Shown: positions 14,140 to 25,458, counted from the first letter of the stretch. The stretch is DNA of 64,000 nt from Caprimulgus europaeus (GCA_907165065.1 OU015538.1:18925165-18989164); one strand, 5' to 3'. Numbers and translations: made by a program. Notes: generated by a model from the sequence alone, not told the origin.

Positions 14140-14300
14140 AGTTCAGGTGCTGCAGTGTTTCACTCACACATAAGCTTTTATTAAGCGTGCAGGAGCACTC
14201 ATAATTCCTAATGCTCCTGTTTTTTTCATATAATTCAATTTTTGGCTGTTTAATCAATGGCAGTGTGATTAATGCAGTTATTAGAATGCTAGCAATAAAA
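14140..14300. promoter_or_regulatory. candidate conserved non-coding element
   Basis: AT-rich, repeat-free, with repeated homeodomain-type cores (TTTAATCAATGG, GATTAATGCAG, TTATTAAG) and an 8-bp inverted pair CAGGAGCA/TGCTCCTG at about 14190-14221. It lies just past the putative DACH2 poly(A) site. Regulatory function is inferred from composition only. Confidence 0.25.
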
Positions 14301-14846
14301 ATAATATAGAATAAACTATGTACATTGAAAGGCTATTCTGATAACTAGTTTGATCACCTGTACAATGGAGGCCAACATGTTTTCTTGAACTGACACCTGG
14401 TTAAACTAAAAGATTTCTTTTAGGAACAAAACCAGATTATTCTTTTCTCCTGTAAAAATAGCAAAAGTCTGTTAACCTGAAAAAATATCTAGTAACAATA
14501 ATAAATGAAATTTTGAACGCTATAGATATAGATAGTAGTACACATATTCATAGGAAATATATTCCCCAGAGATCTATTTAAAGGTTTTTGTTTAAGTAAC
14601 AGGGATTTAATTCAGGATGTGTGTGTGTAAACATAGGTTTGCATATATAAACATGAGTTTATAAGTAAATAAGCATTGTGCCTTTGACCCACAAACAACA
14701 GTGAAGAGTGAACAGGTGATTATTTAATTCCACTCGACTCAAACCAGCTTTCAGGCCTGTATTTTGAGAAAGGAATGTTTCAGTTGCAAAGTTCAGAATT
14801 TGGAACATACAAGAATTAGGAAAATGTTTAATACCAACCCACCCTC

Positions 14847-14852
14847 TTTATT
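14847..14852 (-). terminator. DACH2: putative poly(A) signal AATAAA
   Basis: TTTATT on the plus strand reads AATAAA on the minus strand. It is the first canonical hexamer I find downstream of the DACH2 stop at 15800. ATTAAA variants occur earlier, for example near 14873. Cleavage would be expected 10-30 nt further on, near 14830. Confidence 0.5.
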
Positions 14853-15452
14853 AAGTAATTTCTTCAAGTATATTTAATAGTGCAAAATATTGTTTTGCAT
14901 TAGTACAGTAACTATGGGAATTCACAGTTAAAAAAAAATTCTTAAAAGATTTCCAAAGTCAAACAAAAGAATTTTTAATACTGTATTTTTAGCAAGAACA
15001 TTTTTAACAAAGAATGTGTACTTTAACTTAATATGGTACAACAGAGAAACCATACTTAAAAGTTTCCATTAGCTAACACTCTACTGCATATTCATTTTTT
15101 CATCTTAAAAGACCAAAAGCCAAGCTGAACTGAGCATTAAAAAAAGCATCAATTATAATCCTCCTATTAAGTCAGCTATTAGGGTTTAGCTCACACTTTT
15201 GAATTGGTCATCTAATGAAAGGACAGTTTTTACATCATTCTTTTAAAAAATGTACACACATTTCTTTTTAAAACGTAATATATATCGAATATCTGCTTCA
15301 GTAAACAAAGCTTAATTTATAAACACAATCGAAACAGCTCCATGTTGAACAGTTTCAGTGATAAACTGGGCTGGTATGATGTACAGCCAGCGAGGACCTT
15401 TGTGGCTTAAAATCATTGTGCCATTGCTATCCAGTAATAGCTACCTCCTTAG

Positions 15453-15490
15453 GAAAAAAAAAAAGTTCTTTTTTTTGGGGGGGAAGGGGG
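15453..15490. repeat. A / T / G homopolymer block in the 3' UTR
   Basis: On the plus strand eleven A's are followed by GTTC, a run of T's and then a run of about seven G's continuing into GGAAGGGGG. In transcript sense this is C-run, A-run, GAAC, T-run. The A and T runs can pair as a hairpin around a 4-nt loop. Confidence 0.8.
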
Positions 15491-15799
15491 AATAATTCCT
15501 GTATGTGCTTAAAAATACTAAAACTCCTTTCTATCTTCGGGGACCTAAAAATTATCTGTTGCAAGAGGCTTGGTTTGGTATGGTAAGCTTGTAAAAAGTC
15601 TCAATATTTCTTAATGACAATACGGCAGTTTTCGATGCAGCAACAGTAAATTGCTTGAAATTGTCCTTCAAGTTTCATGCTACAAATCCTGTTCTTCACA
15701 CAGTACTGAAGGCATCAAAGGTTGGAAGGGACGTTTTTCATGAACTATATAGTCTTCAAATAGTGATCATTATACATTTTTCAACAATAGGCGTTTCCT

Positions 15800-15837
15800 T
15801 CAGTACATAATAGTAGGTTTGATGTATGTTCTGTTTT
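15800..15837 (-). CDS. DACH2: DACH2 terminal coding exon, C-terminal tail and stop
   Basis: Minus-strand exon behind a strong acceptor: a long pyrimidine tract made of repeated GTTTT units, then TTTCCCCTCCAG. The first two bases complete a split Glu codon begun by the G at 25393. The exon then reads NRTYIKPTIMY and TGA. The phase matches the preceding exon exactly. The tail resembles the DACH1 ending (GRLYLKTTVMY as I recall it) and differs from the human DACH2 ending I remember (CLEMAQQLYSA). This suggests an ancestral-type last exon kept in the bird gene, with other tails perhaps arising by alternative processing. The exon is short and rests on splice signals, phase and paralogue likeness. 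Confidence 0.83.
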
Positions 15838-18800
15838 CTGGAGGGGAAAGAAACAAAACAAAACAAAACAGAAAAAAGGTCAATTACACAGTTACACATT
15901 TTATAATTAATTAAAACGTAGGTGCATCTCCTTTGTTTGTGGGCTTTTTTTTACCCACACCAAATTATCAGCTCTACAAGTAATATAAACTCTCCATCAG
16001 AGAAGCATGTTTGACAGAGGAGAAAGAGGCACCTGAGGACAAAGCCCTGGCAAGGTGAATCTTACACAGAGAGACGAGTGGGTCTGGGTGCACCGAGCAC
16101 CTTCGAACCCGCGGGTGCAGGTGTGGGCACGCAGCTGGGCTGAACAACCACCAGCCTTGGTGGCTAACGGTTCCTAACGGCACTCGCCAGCCAGCATCTG
16201 CTGAGCAGAGGCTATAAACACATGGATTTGGATTTTCTGCCTTTATGGCATTTGCTTTTTAATTGAATACTCATTTTCCTCCTTTTTTCTTCAGAAGGCA
16301 GCCTGTGCTGTATTGCTTGCCCCACACGACAGACCGAGCACCACGGCTTTACAACACACCATTAGTTCATGCACAAAACCTTCTAGGGAACAGCGTGTTA
16401 AAACAAAATTGCACTGCATGAAAAAATGTAATAGAAGTAAATCAATATCTGTTCTTGGAAAACTGTTCTTTCATTCAGAAACCACATTTATTTTAAAATT
16501 ATTTTCTCTTTATTTAGGGAAAGAAGTAGAAAGCCACTTACTCCCTTCATAAAAATATTCCTAGTTATAGTATCTATCAATTGTGATTTTTCACATTAAG
16601 CAACTTTAAGCCCACAGAAAAAAAAAATTCTGAAATGCCCACAGAAACTAAAGCTAACAAGAATCCATATTCTTGTTCATTATACAATGAATCATGAATT
16701 CACCCAGCTAAACCCGCAAGTACTGATCGTGAAGATGATAGCAAAATGATAATATTGAGAAGCATTTGGTATAATGTTGACATCCATCCCATTACTGTTT
16801 TACATATGCCAATACCCAACACTCGTCAGGAAAGAACAAGTATTGACCTGCTAACTGACGCTGATCCTTGGAGCAATCTCAAAGTTTGCCACATTTCAAT
16901 TTCAAAATGCATTTCAGCTATAATATGAGTGATTTATCATTTAGCAGTAGCTGTCAAAGTAACCTCCTAGATAAAACAAAAACATCTGGAACCATAAACA
17001 GACGAGAGCAGTTGCTGAATTTTAATCCAAATCCGACATGTTCACTTCATTAGGAACAGGAAACAGCTAATTAGTAATTGAAAGTTTCATGGTTTTAAGG
17101 AGGCTCAGAAGCTCCAAACAGAGATGATTTAAAATGTATTTTGGATGTAAACAAGAATAAAGATCAGAAGAGCTAGGGAAGAAACATCTCTGGAGGAACA
17201 TTTGGGAGCATGGGAACCTCCAAAGCTGTGACTAAAATTAGTTTCAGGCCTTTGGCTGATTAAAAGAATTGTCTTAAACTCAGCGAGGCAAACATTGCAG
17301 CCTGGGGGGGGGAAGCAGAAATGCAAAGACTGACCACTGTGGGGTTTGTTTGTTTCTTTTTCTCCTCCTGATTATTAGGAAGTTGCACAGGACTTCTTCC
17401 CAGAGCAGGCTGTAGGTGATCTAGCCGATATTAAAGGTGTACTTCTAAAGAAGGCAGCCACTGACAGAATCTCCAGGTCAGCAGGGCTGCCCCCCAAAAC
17501 TGATATCAATAGTCTTTACAGGCAGGCCAGAAGGCTGGAATTCTGCCACAGTGTGCTCCTGTGAGGCAGTAACACACCCACTCTGCCTCCTGCACCAAAG
17601 CACTACGTGTCCTGGGCACCCAACGCCTGCAGGACAACTCTCCTGGAGGGGGAGGGCCCAGCCCTGCAGCCAGAGCTCCAGAGGGATCTCCTGGCCTCAC
17701 CCCGCCACGGGGCGGCAGACATGCCTGGGGAATGGGTGCATCCAACACCAAAGGAACTCAGCAGAAACTGGACACATATCTCGGTATTTAAATGGCCACG
17801 GGGTCTTGGTGGCATCTTCTGGTACCTGTTTGATGCCTGGTATTTGTACAGACAAAGACAGTGAGACAGAGCCCGCGCACGCGTTCCCAGCGCTGCGCCT
17901 GGCGACATGGACTCTGTCTGCAAAGAGGAGGGGAGGGACCCAGGTGGGCATTTGAGGGAGGACTTGATTTATCACAAATGGGAACAGTAAGGATCAGTAT
18001 CTAAAAAAAAAAAAACCTGGATATTTTTATTGTATTTTAAGAATTATTTTTCAAACAAAGGTGAGAGGTGGTCACTGAGGGCACTGTGGGCTCATGGACT
18101 GACTCTAGTCTTTGAAACAGTTCTCAATTTCTCCTTCCTATTCCCTTTATTTCTCAAGGACAGTTCAATGGAGGTATCTGGAATACCTGTAAGAGAGAAG
18201 GTAAATGCCAAAGCTCAAGCACAGTGCAGCCACCCAGGAGGTATTATTGATCAGTAAACAGAAAGTGCACAGTTAAATATTTCCTTTTTTATAAAGCTCT
18301 CGATTATTCTCCAGAAATTAAAACTTTTTTGTTGCTGTGCAATAAACTGAACTCCATGGCATTAACAACATCATACAGCAACCACCTATGAGGAATTAGC
18401 GTGTTAGGAGCATCTGTGCTACCACTTAGACATGAAAGACAATGCAATGTTGTCAAATTCATCTTTTTCAAGAATATTCACTGTCCCCTCGGTGTAGCTG
18501 ACTGCTAGCTACATACCATTTTATAGCATTTTACTGTATTATATAGCAAAGATTTGAATAAATCTGTGTGCAATAAATGTATTCTTTTATTAGGTTTATC
18601 CCTTAATCAAATATTCATTTATGTGGGCTTCATTCTATTAAAAAATGAAATTATACAAAGGTGAGCAAAAGCGTAGATTTACAGTAGTTTAAAGCCTAAT
18701 CTCATTCTCTAGGGGTAATATTGACAATATAAAAACTGTATAAATGATATTCCCTAACACTAAAATATGCTTATGAGCCCCCTGTGCATGTTATACTGCT

Positions 18801-19464
18801 TTACAGCCTACAGTGAAATGCATGACTGGCTTAATAAGCAAGACATTTAGAAAGGGGTTTTTTTCCCCTCCACAATGAGTAACACAAGGAAAGATCTCAC
18901 GACTTCTCAGTGAGGCAGAGCCCACGTTAATAATTGTCATTTTCCCTCAGGACAGTGGTGTCTTCCCCGAGTTGTTAGTCCAGGGTTTACATTCATCTCT
19001 TGCACTGTCTTTTAGCAACAATATCACTGTTTGTCTTTTTCTTTCAAGGTTTTAATGTGTGTAAAAAGGCCAAATCCAAAAGCAATAATTATTATCTGCA
19101 TATTTAGTCAAATTTTTCTTTTTTCAGCCTCTTCAGCATCTCTGATGTTCCTGAATCCTTTGTGAGGCTTCATTTGTAATATCATCTTTGTTCTAAGTCA
19201 GTAATTCAGCTGTATTTCCATAAAAGTAGTTTAAAACAAAATTCCCACATGTACCCTCACAACTTTCACAAAGAAACGTGCCCTGGTGATGCTGGTGCAG
19301 GCAGGGAGCAAGGCGACACGGCCAGTTAACTGACACAGCTACAGCTCAGGACTGCTCAGGTAACTTCAGCACACTGTAAAGTGGAGGAGACAGTCACTGC
19401 AGGAGGGAAATTTGGGATCTCCTTACATAATGAGAAAACAAGGGTAAATCTGTTGTATCAGTAA

Positions 19465-19511
19465 CTGTGAATTATTAATGCAATTTAAAAAATCACATTA
19501 ATAATTCACAG
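19465..19511. repeat. perfect 16-bp inverted repeat, 15-nt spacer
   Basis: CTGTGAATTATTAATG (19465-19480) and its exact reverse complement CATTAATAATTCACAG (19496-19511) are separated by an A/T-rich 15-nt spacer. Each arm contains TAAT/ATTA homeodomain cores. It could be a paired protein-binding site, an RNA hairpin in the DACH2 pre-mRNA, or a remnant of a small inverted-repeat transposon. No flanking duplication was recognised. Confidence 0.85.
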
Positions 19512-20485
19512 CACTACATATTGCAGAGAGTATGGGTGGCAGAGGTGAAATCATAACCTGAAAATCCCACCTATGCCAATGTAGATGAAGGAGGAACTGG
19601 GAGAGCTGTTAAAATAACGGTTAGGTAGAGCTGAGAGGTGGCTGTGTTTCTGCAGACAGGAGTGGCAGGAGGGAAGAGGGCAGCCACGTGTCTGAGCTGC
19701 AGCTCAGAGACTTTGTCCAGCTCCTGCTCAAGGGGTTGAGTCTCCAAGTCTCATACAAGTCCATGAACAGGAGCTGATCTCTCCACCCCCTCCTCAGCTA
19801 CGTAAACAGTCAGCATTTCAGTCAGATCAGAGCCAAGCTGGGCTTTGGATGTAGTGGCATGTGGAAAACACAGTGCCATAACATTGAATCTAACTTACAA
19901 AGCTGGGGCTAATTAGTTTTGAATCAGTCTCTTACTTTGCAGGAGAGAAAAAAGAGAAATCAGAGAACAGTTTGCATTAGCTTCTGCTGTGGATGAAATA
20001 ACTGAAAAAACTCTTTCCCTAAACCTCTTCCCAAGCAGGAGTGCAGACTGGCCTGGAAGGAGGCTGCATCCAGACCCCTGTGAGTGGGATAAGGACCACA
20101 GCAACTCCAAAACCCACAGAAAAGGACCCCTTCACTACCATGAAAGAAAATAAATGTGGCCTTTTCACAGCCACAGCCAGTTCACGTGTTTTTGGGCTAG
20201 TCATTCAGCCAGACAACAACAGTGAGTAAAACTGATTTCTCTGCCTGTTTATTGGCTGTCCAGCAAAACTTTTCCCTCCATTTCTCCGTATTTTCCAAAC
20301 TGAGCAGTGAAAGAGAAAAAATAACACACCGTGAGCAGGGCATGGCTTCCTCTCGGCTCATGGAAGAACGTGGACAGTAAATGCTGTGTCTGAGAGCAGC
20401 AGTACTGATGAAGTTCAGTTTGCTTTCTTTTCATCCCTCACTCTTTCATATCGGCTCCTTTCCACCCCTGCAGATGTGCACTCTG

Positions 20486-20581
20486 ACGTCTGACGCTGGC
20501 TGAGCGGTACCAGCGCTCCCGTCCCTGCGGGTCCCCGTTCCCACAGCAGGCAGGACCCGGCCCTTCGGTGCTGCACACTCG
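20486..20581. promoter_or_regulatory. compact CpG cluster in AT-rich intron
   Basis: Ten CpG dinucleotides fall within about 96 bp, next to CpG-poor, AT-rich flanks. The cluster is too short for a classical CpG island. It may be a small regulatory element, a GC-rich repeat remnant or a biased-conversion hotspot. There is no exon-like reading frame. Confidence 0.4.
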
Positions 20582-20971
20582 CAGAGGTGCTGCCTTTGGG
20601 GTTTCCTCCCCATTTATTTTGTGCTTAGGACTATGGAGTTCACTCTGTCAAATATTTCCACATCCGTGTTAATAGACTAAAAAACTTGTACAGAAAATAG
20701 GATTTCTAATGAGTAACAACAGCCAAGGACAACACTATGTTCACTGAATACAAACTATGTACACACTGAATTGCCACTGTCAGTTTGAGTAGACAGGGAG
20801 ATAACACAGTGGTTCCTGCTTAGGAAATATTCAAGTCTGCTGGAACTGAATTATTGAATAAATGTTTTAGCCCTTGGTAAGAATAGAAAGGTACAGACCT
20901 TCACGCTCAACAGTCACCTGGGAAAACCCTTCCCCATCTTTTGTTTCCAGTGACTCACAAAATCTCAGCTT

Positions 20972-20982
20972 CCTCCCTCATC

Positions 20983-21025
<43 letters not shown>

Positions 21026-21084
21026 CTCCCTCATCCCTGTGTGTGTGTGTGTGCCTCCCTCATCCCTGTGTGTGTGTGTGTGTG
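20972..21084. repeat. composite (TG)n / CCTCCCTCATCCC repeat
   Basis: The 13-mer CCTCCCTCATCCC occurs three times (20972, 21025, 21054). Each copy is followed by a (TG)n tract of 20, 8 and 9 units. This is a TG microsatellite that has been duplicated as a larger unit. The Val/Cys-rich open frames over it are artefacts. Confidence 0.95.
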
Positions 21085-22119
21085 CTTACAGAGGGAGAGA
21101 TATTCAGAAAAACACTGTGTACCAGAAGTAGAAATAACACTAAGAGCAGCAAAACTGTAATTTTTGAAGCCCTGCATGTGTATCACCAGCACAGAGGTTT
21201 AATAATTCAGAGCATCAGAAGCAGGACACACACGAGGGACAGAGCACAGCTTGGACAGGAGGAAGAAGAAAAGGCCAAAGACTCAAACAGAGAAGATAGC
21301 AAAGAACAAACTCACCAGGAAAGTTTCAGGCCTCCATTTAATTGAACCTCAAAGGTTTTTAATTACAGGGCTTTGTCTTTTCTTATGTAAAATTGTAAGT
21401 GCTTGAACAGTTCTTTCAGTGAAAGCAAGACCAAGACAACAGCACTATAATTTCCAAGATGTTGAATTTGTCTCTTAGGGTTGCAGTGTACTCTGAAATT
21501 CCGTAGCATGGTGGGTTTCAGTGGATTGCAGCATTTGAAGGTATAATTCGATACAGTAACAAAGCTGTTAAACCTCTTAAAAACACCACCCCTTCTCTTT
21601 TCTGTCCCCCTCGTGCCCTTTTTACCATAGGCTGGATTTGAAAACTGACTGGTTATATCACAATTTTGAAACCATATAGCTCAGTTTTCTAAATAATAAA
21701 AACCAAAATATGTTCCAAACTTCAACAGTCCTTTGTCTGTGGCACACAGATAAGAACAAAAAGTTATTCACGGTTCCTGAGAGTTTTTGTGCTAAATCCC
21801 TGCCAGGTTACTTCACAAAGAAAAGCAGCATCAGCTCTGGGTCACCCTCCTGTTGCAGGTACAGTGAATCACATTTCCTCTGAACCATGCTTGTACCTCA
21901 GGAAAGTCTGCCTGCCCAGGCTGCTGCTTCCTTCTTGAGAGTCTCTTATTTTTTGTGAATTGTTACCATCAAGTATTATGGTAACATCTATTTTTTAACA
22001 TTTTAAGATAACATTGCTTTGCTGATTGTTCCAATATCCCCTAACAATGAAATATAGTAATACAAAAGTTAACTAAGGTATAAACATGCAAAAGGAGAAG
22101 TCTCCCTACGATCATAAAA

Positions 22120-22500
22120 TGATGTTATTTTCTGTTCAGCAGTTCATGTTACTGCTGTTCATGCTAATTAATTAAAGGAGCTGTTGCTGTAATGTGCAAA
22201 CAGGGAATCTGAGAAACTGAGAGGGCTTTTAGGTCTCGGAGTGAAGTTAAGTCAATCTGGGCGCGGGCAATCAAATGTAATGAAATCACTTGTCAGTGCT
22301 AAGCTTGCAAAAACTGTGAAGTTTGACTAGGGAGTAAAAGGATTATAATTAGATTTCCAATAGGATAATAACTAAATGGCAGAAAGCAGTAAAGAGAAAA
22401 TATTACTTTGTTAGCTAATGGTGCTGCTGTTCGGTTTTAGTTTTTATCAGCACACTTGTAGTTGTGCTAATTTAATTTGCTTTTATCAGCAAAAATGCAC
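22120..22500. promoter_or_regulatory. candidate conserved non-coding element in DACH2 last intron
   Basis: Repeat-free sequence with many transcription-factor-like motifs: TAATTAATTAA, AATCAAATGTAATG, GGATTATAATTAGATT, and TTTTATCAGCA twice (22442-22452 and 22481-22491). The second motif contains the GATA core on the opposite strand. AGCACA/TGTGCT forms a small inverted pair between those two copies. This is typical of intronic enhancers of developmental genes. Cross-species conservation was not testable here. Confidence 0.3.
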
Positions 22501-25392
22501 TACTCGAATGGTACTTGAATGTCATTTGCAAAAATCATTGATCTGAAGGTGCACTTAATGACACCCAGTATGTTTATTTTATATGAAACGGAGATTGGTT
22601 GATAAAATGGTTGATGCACTATCTTGCTGGCCCACAAGTGAGTTATGGAACAAGACCAGAAGGGTATCTGTGTCCATGCATCACCCTCTCCTGCACCACT
22701 CAGTGATGCAGGGGGCTCTGTGGCCACAGCAACTATTACCTTCCTATTTTGTCAGCTAAAAAGCTTCTCTCAGACCAGGCTATGCTGGACTGGAAGATCA
22801 GGGATAGGGACGATGGAGGTATTGGACTGCAAAGTTCAAAAAAGTTTAAAGTCTTGTCTGCACAAAATTGCTGTTCAATTAAGATACAAAGCACAGAGAA
22901 AATGAGTCAACTAAATGGAAAAGATTTATAATGCAGACCAGAATCCCAGCATACGAACAGCTTGTGTTAATAAAATCATTTTAAGAAACGAGCATAAAAT
23001 ATGATATGACTTAATCACTGTGAAAGGTGGCTGTGCAGAATTTCTGTAATTTCCCTTTAAACCGTCTTAAGGAGATACTGGCAGTGAAACTAATTGAATT
23101 TCAAAGGAAAGGCACTGTGTGAATGATAGATTTCTGTCCAGCAGAGCTATTGACAACAGCAAAAGAAAGGTCTGCATTGATGCTAATGCTTTTTTGCTGT
23201 GCAATAGAGAGAGATTTTGGAAGCAGCTTTGTATGAGGGCCATGTGTTTTGACCCTTCCTCCTCCCAGGGCCCAGAAAACAAAGGCAGCAAATGAAGGGG
23301 GCAATGAGGGAGTGTGCTCCAATTGTTAGAGACACAGCGCAATACTGGCTGTCAAGTACCAAAACTGCAATCAAAGGAACAGACAATGAGAAAGATAGGA
23401 CAGTATCCGCATAAATAGAAATGAAAGAGATGGTGCTACAGGACAGAAACACTTTGAAATCCAAACAAGCTCTATAGAGAGCTTTGCAGAAACCTTTTAA
23501 TCAGCTGAGAGTGCTTAGTGAAAGAACTGGCACAGCTCATCACACGGGTACGTGTGACCAGGACTCCCACACGGCTGCTGTGGTGGGGACAGGAGAGGCT
23601 TCGCCATCGAGGAGGGTCGCACAACTCCAGTCCTGCTGCACAGCGCGGCACCAGGCTCAGAGGTACTGTTACCCAGCCCCCGCTTTGGGCAGGCTTTTAA
23701 CCTGGACAACAATGTTATGATCCAAAGCCTGAAACTAAAGAATGATCCAGCTGGGATCAGATTAAAAACAAACAAACAAAAAACCCGAAAATCCAACCTG
23801 AAGTAAAAATCATAAAATCACAAGGTTTTCTTGGGTATCAATAGACTACAAGAAGTGTTAGAAACTTCTCTTAATTCCTTGTAGCAAGTACATAGTTGGT
23901 GGAAGTGGCTATCCATCACTTTCCCCAGTTATTGGTAATATTTTTTGATTACACTTGAGCCAACTGTAGCATTTTTTTCAATTGAAAATTGAAGTTAACT
24001 TCCCCTTTTTTTTTTTTCTAGATTCTGTCCAGATGCACCTTTGACTCTCAGGATCTTTTTGGAAGAGCACTGAGCACTCATCTCAACAGGTATCAAACAG
24101 ATCAGAAATGTTAGGAATGGTTTCCTTGTCAGATTTAAATACATGTCCCCCATGTGCTTATCCCATATTTTGACTATTTCTGGCAGTAACAATTTTCCAA
24201 TTTCAGTATTTAAAGCACAATTCCAATGAGATGTGTACATAGATACAGACACAAGTTACATCTATATATGCCTCACAATAAACCTGTGATTCTGCTTTGT
24301 AATACATAGCATATGAAGCTAAAAATCACACAGAGAGTGAGAGCCAGCAGTAAAGATCTTTGAAGGCTTTCCTGTGCAGATGACAGACGGATGATGGATG
24401 CATACCAGAGGCACACAAAGTCAGGCCTTTAACAGCTGAGAAATGCTGCAGGTTGTGTAGCATCTCTAACTGTCCTGCAGTCCCTCCTCTGTCTGCACAC
24501 AGGGGGACTGTCTTCAGTTACTCCAGCACACATTATTTTTTGCACATTGCCATCACACGAACCAGTAGAGAGGGTGGAAGTGCTGGAAGCAGCAGCAGTT
24601 CTAGTGAAAGAGGCAGCTGTCCCCAGGCTGCTGCAGGAGCCAGCGCAGAACTGAACGGTGTGGAGTGAACACAGTGCAGGACTGAAGGGAGAAAAAGGTT
24701 GATTTTTCTAGAAAATCAACACTACAAATATGAACTTTCTCCAAAGTCAGAGAATTCCTATGTTCAGACCAAATTTTATCATAGGTGGCTATGGATTTTC
24801 TGCAGGTCTTGCACAGGCTTCCAACAGTCACCGAAATAACCATTAAGATCTCCAGACCTCGGCTCCCCTACATGACGACTCCACAGCTCCCTTATTTCCC
24901 AGGCCTATAGCCAGAACGTGGTCATTGTTCCTTGGGAAGGACTCAGACAACACAGGAACGTTCTGTATTTACAGTCACTGCACAGTGAGGAGCATGGAGC
25001 ACTACAGAGTTGCTCAGAACATGAATGTGACTTTTCCAAATACAGTTTATGCATTTTTTGAAAACACCCAAGATTTTGATAGGAAGTTAAGGATCAGAGG
25101 TAAAGTATTTGAAAAAGATAAATGATATGTAAAATCACTTTTGCACTAAGCACATGTATCTGATAGCTAGATAGGAGTTTCCCACACCTTTGTATTTAAA
25201 CAAACTTAATTTCTGGTCTTGTAAAGTACTGATCTTTCAAAGCCTTTCTATATTGAACGGGAAAACCAAATCAAGTTGTGTAATTTACACTTAAAGCAGG
25301 AAAACAGAGACAAAAAACATTCTCCATTTAATTTAATTTTTAATATGGCTCACAATAAAGACACAAATGAGGGGATGTGGTACATACTGCAC

Positions 25393-25458
25393 CTTGCATT
25401 GCTGCACTGTCATGTTGGGTTCCGTTGTGTTCTATTTCCATATCTGGGATTCCAGCAT
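25393..25458 (-). CDS. DACH2: DACH2 penultimate coding exon
   Basis: Minus-strand 66-nt exon between acceptor CACTTCTTTCAG and donor CAAG|gtgcag. The first two bases complete a split Asp codon from the G at 28397. The exon then encodes 21 residues, AGIPDMEIEHNGTQHDSAAM plus Q, and ends with the first base of the next codon. It matches the DACH2 segment I recall in human (TGIPDIEIENNG...HDSAAMQ) and is unlike DACH1 in the same place, so it separates the two paralogues. It is an acidic, probably disordered spacer between the coiled coil and the tail. Reading through the donor gives a 17-residue alternative ending that stops at 25340. Confidence 0.92.

Larger units (their letters stand above)
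1..14829. other. AT-rich intergenic DNA downstream of DACH2
   Basis: No coding exon recognised. Open frames here are short, overlap on both strands and match no family I know. The longest, 161 codons at 9529-10014 on the plus strand, has no recognisable domain. Visible contents are a CR1 tail near 4825, a possible ancient repeat near 4055, T/G-rich runs at 3061-3100 and 4231-4270, a purine-rich stretch at about 5480-5960, a CA microsatellite at 11961, small tandem duplications at 3943 and 13839, a hairpin at 8015, and AT-rich homeodomain-motif-dense stretches near 6781 and 14140. DACH genes are known to sit beside gene deserts, which fits. Confidence 0.75.
14830..15799 (-). other. DACH2: DACH2 3' UTR (putative)
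   Basis: On the minus strand this follows the TGA at 15802-15800 and runs to the first AATAAA downstream, giving a UTR of about 970 nt. It has no long reading frame and is AT-rich, with a C/G-homopolymer block at about 15453-15490. The stretch near 15710-15765 resembles the beginning of a reversed CR1 ('ggttggaagggac'), so a small retroposon piece may be embedded. The end is inferred from the poly(A) signal alone. Transcript 3' ends could extend further, for example to the AATAAA at 14175-14180. Confidence 0.5.
15838..25392 (-). other. DACH2: DACH2 last intron (about 9.6 kb)
   Basis: Non-coding. It holds a CpG-containing patch at about 16060-16190, a GC-rich stretch at 17470-17960 with overlapping chance frames on both strands, a perfect inverted repeat at 19465, a compact CpG cluster at 20486-20581, a composite TG repeat at 20972, a candidate conserved element at 22120-22500 and an (AAAC)n run near 23765. 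I looked here for a minus-strand exon matching the human DACH2 tail and did not find one. Confidence 0.8.

Noticed and set aside
16085..16125. GGTTCGAA on the minus strand, resembling a tRNA T-loop
   Set aside because: No matching A-box, acceptor stem or D-arm at tRNA spacing. It lies in a small GC-rich patch.
20874..21345. Overlapping open frames rich in Val-Cys
   Set aside because: They are translations of the (TG)n repeat.
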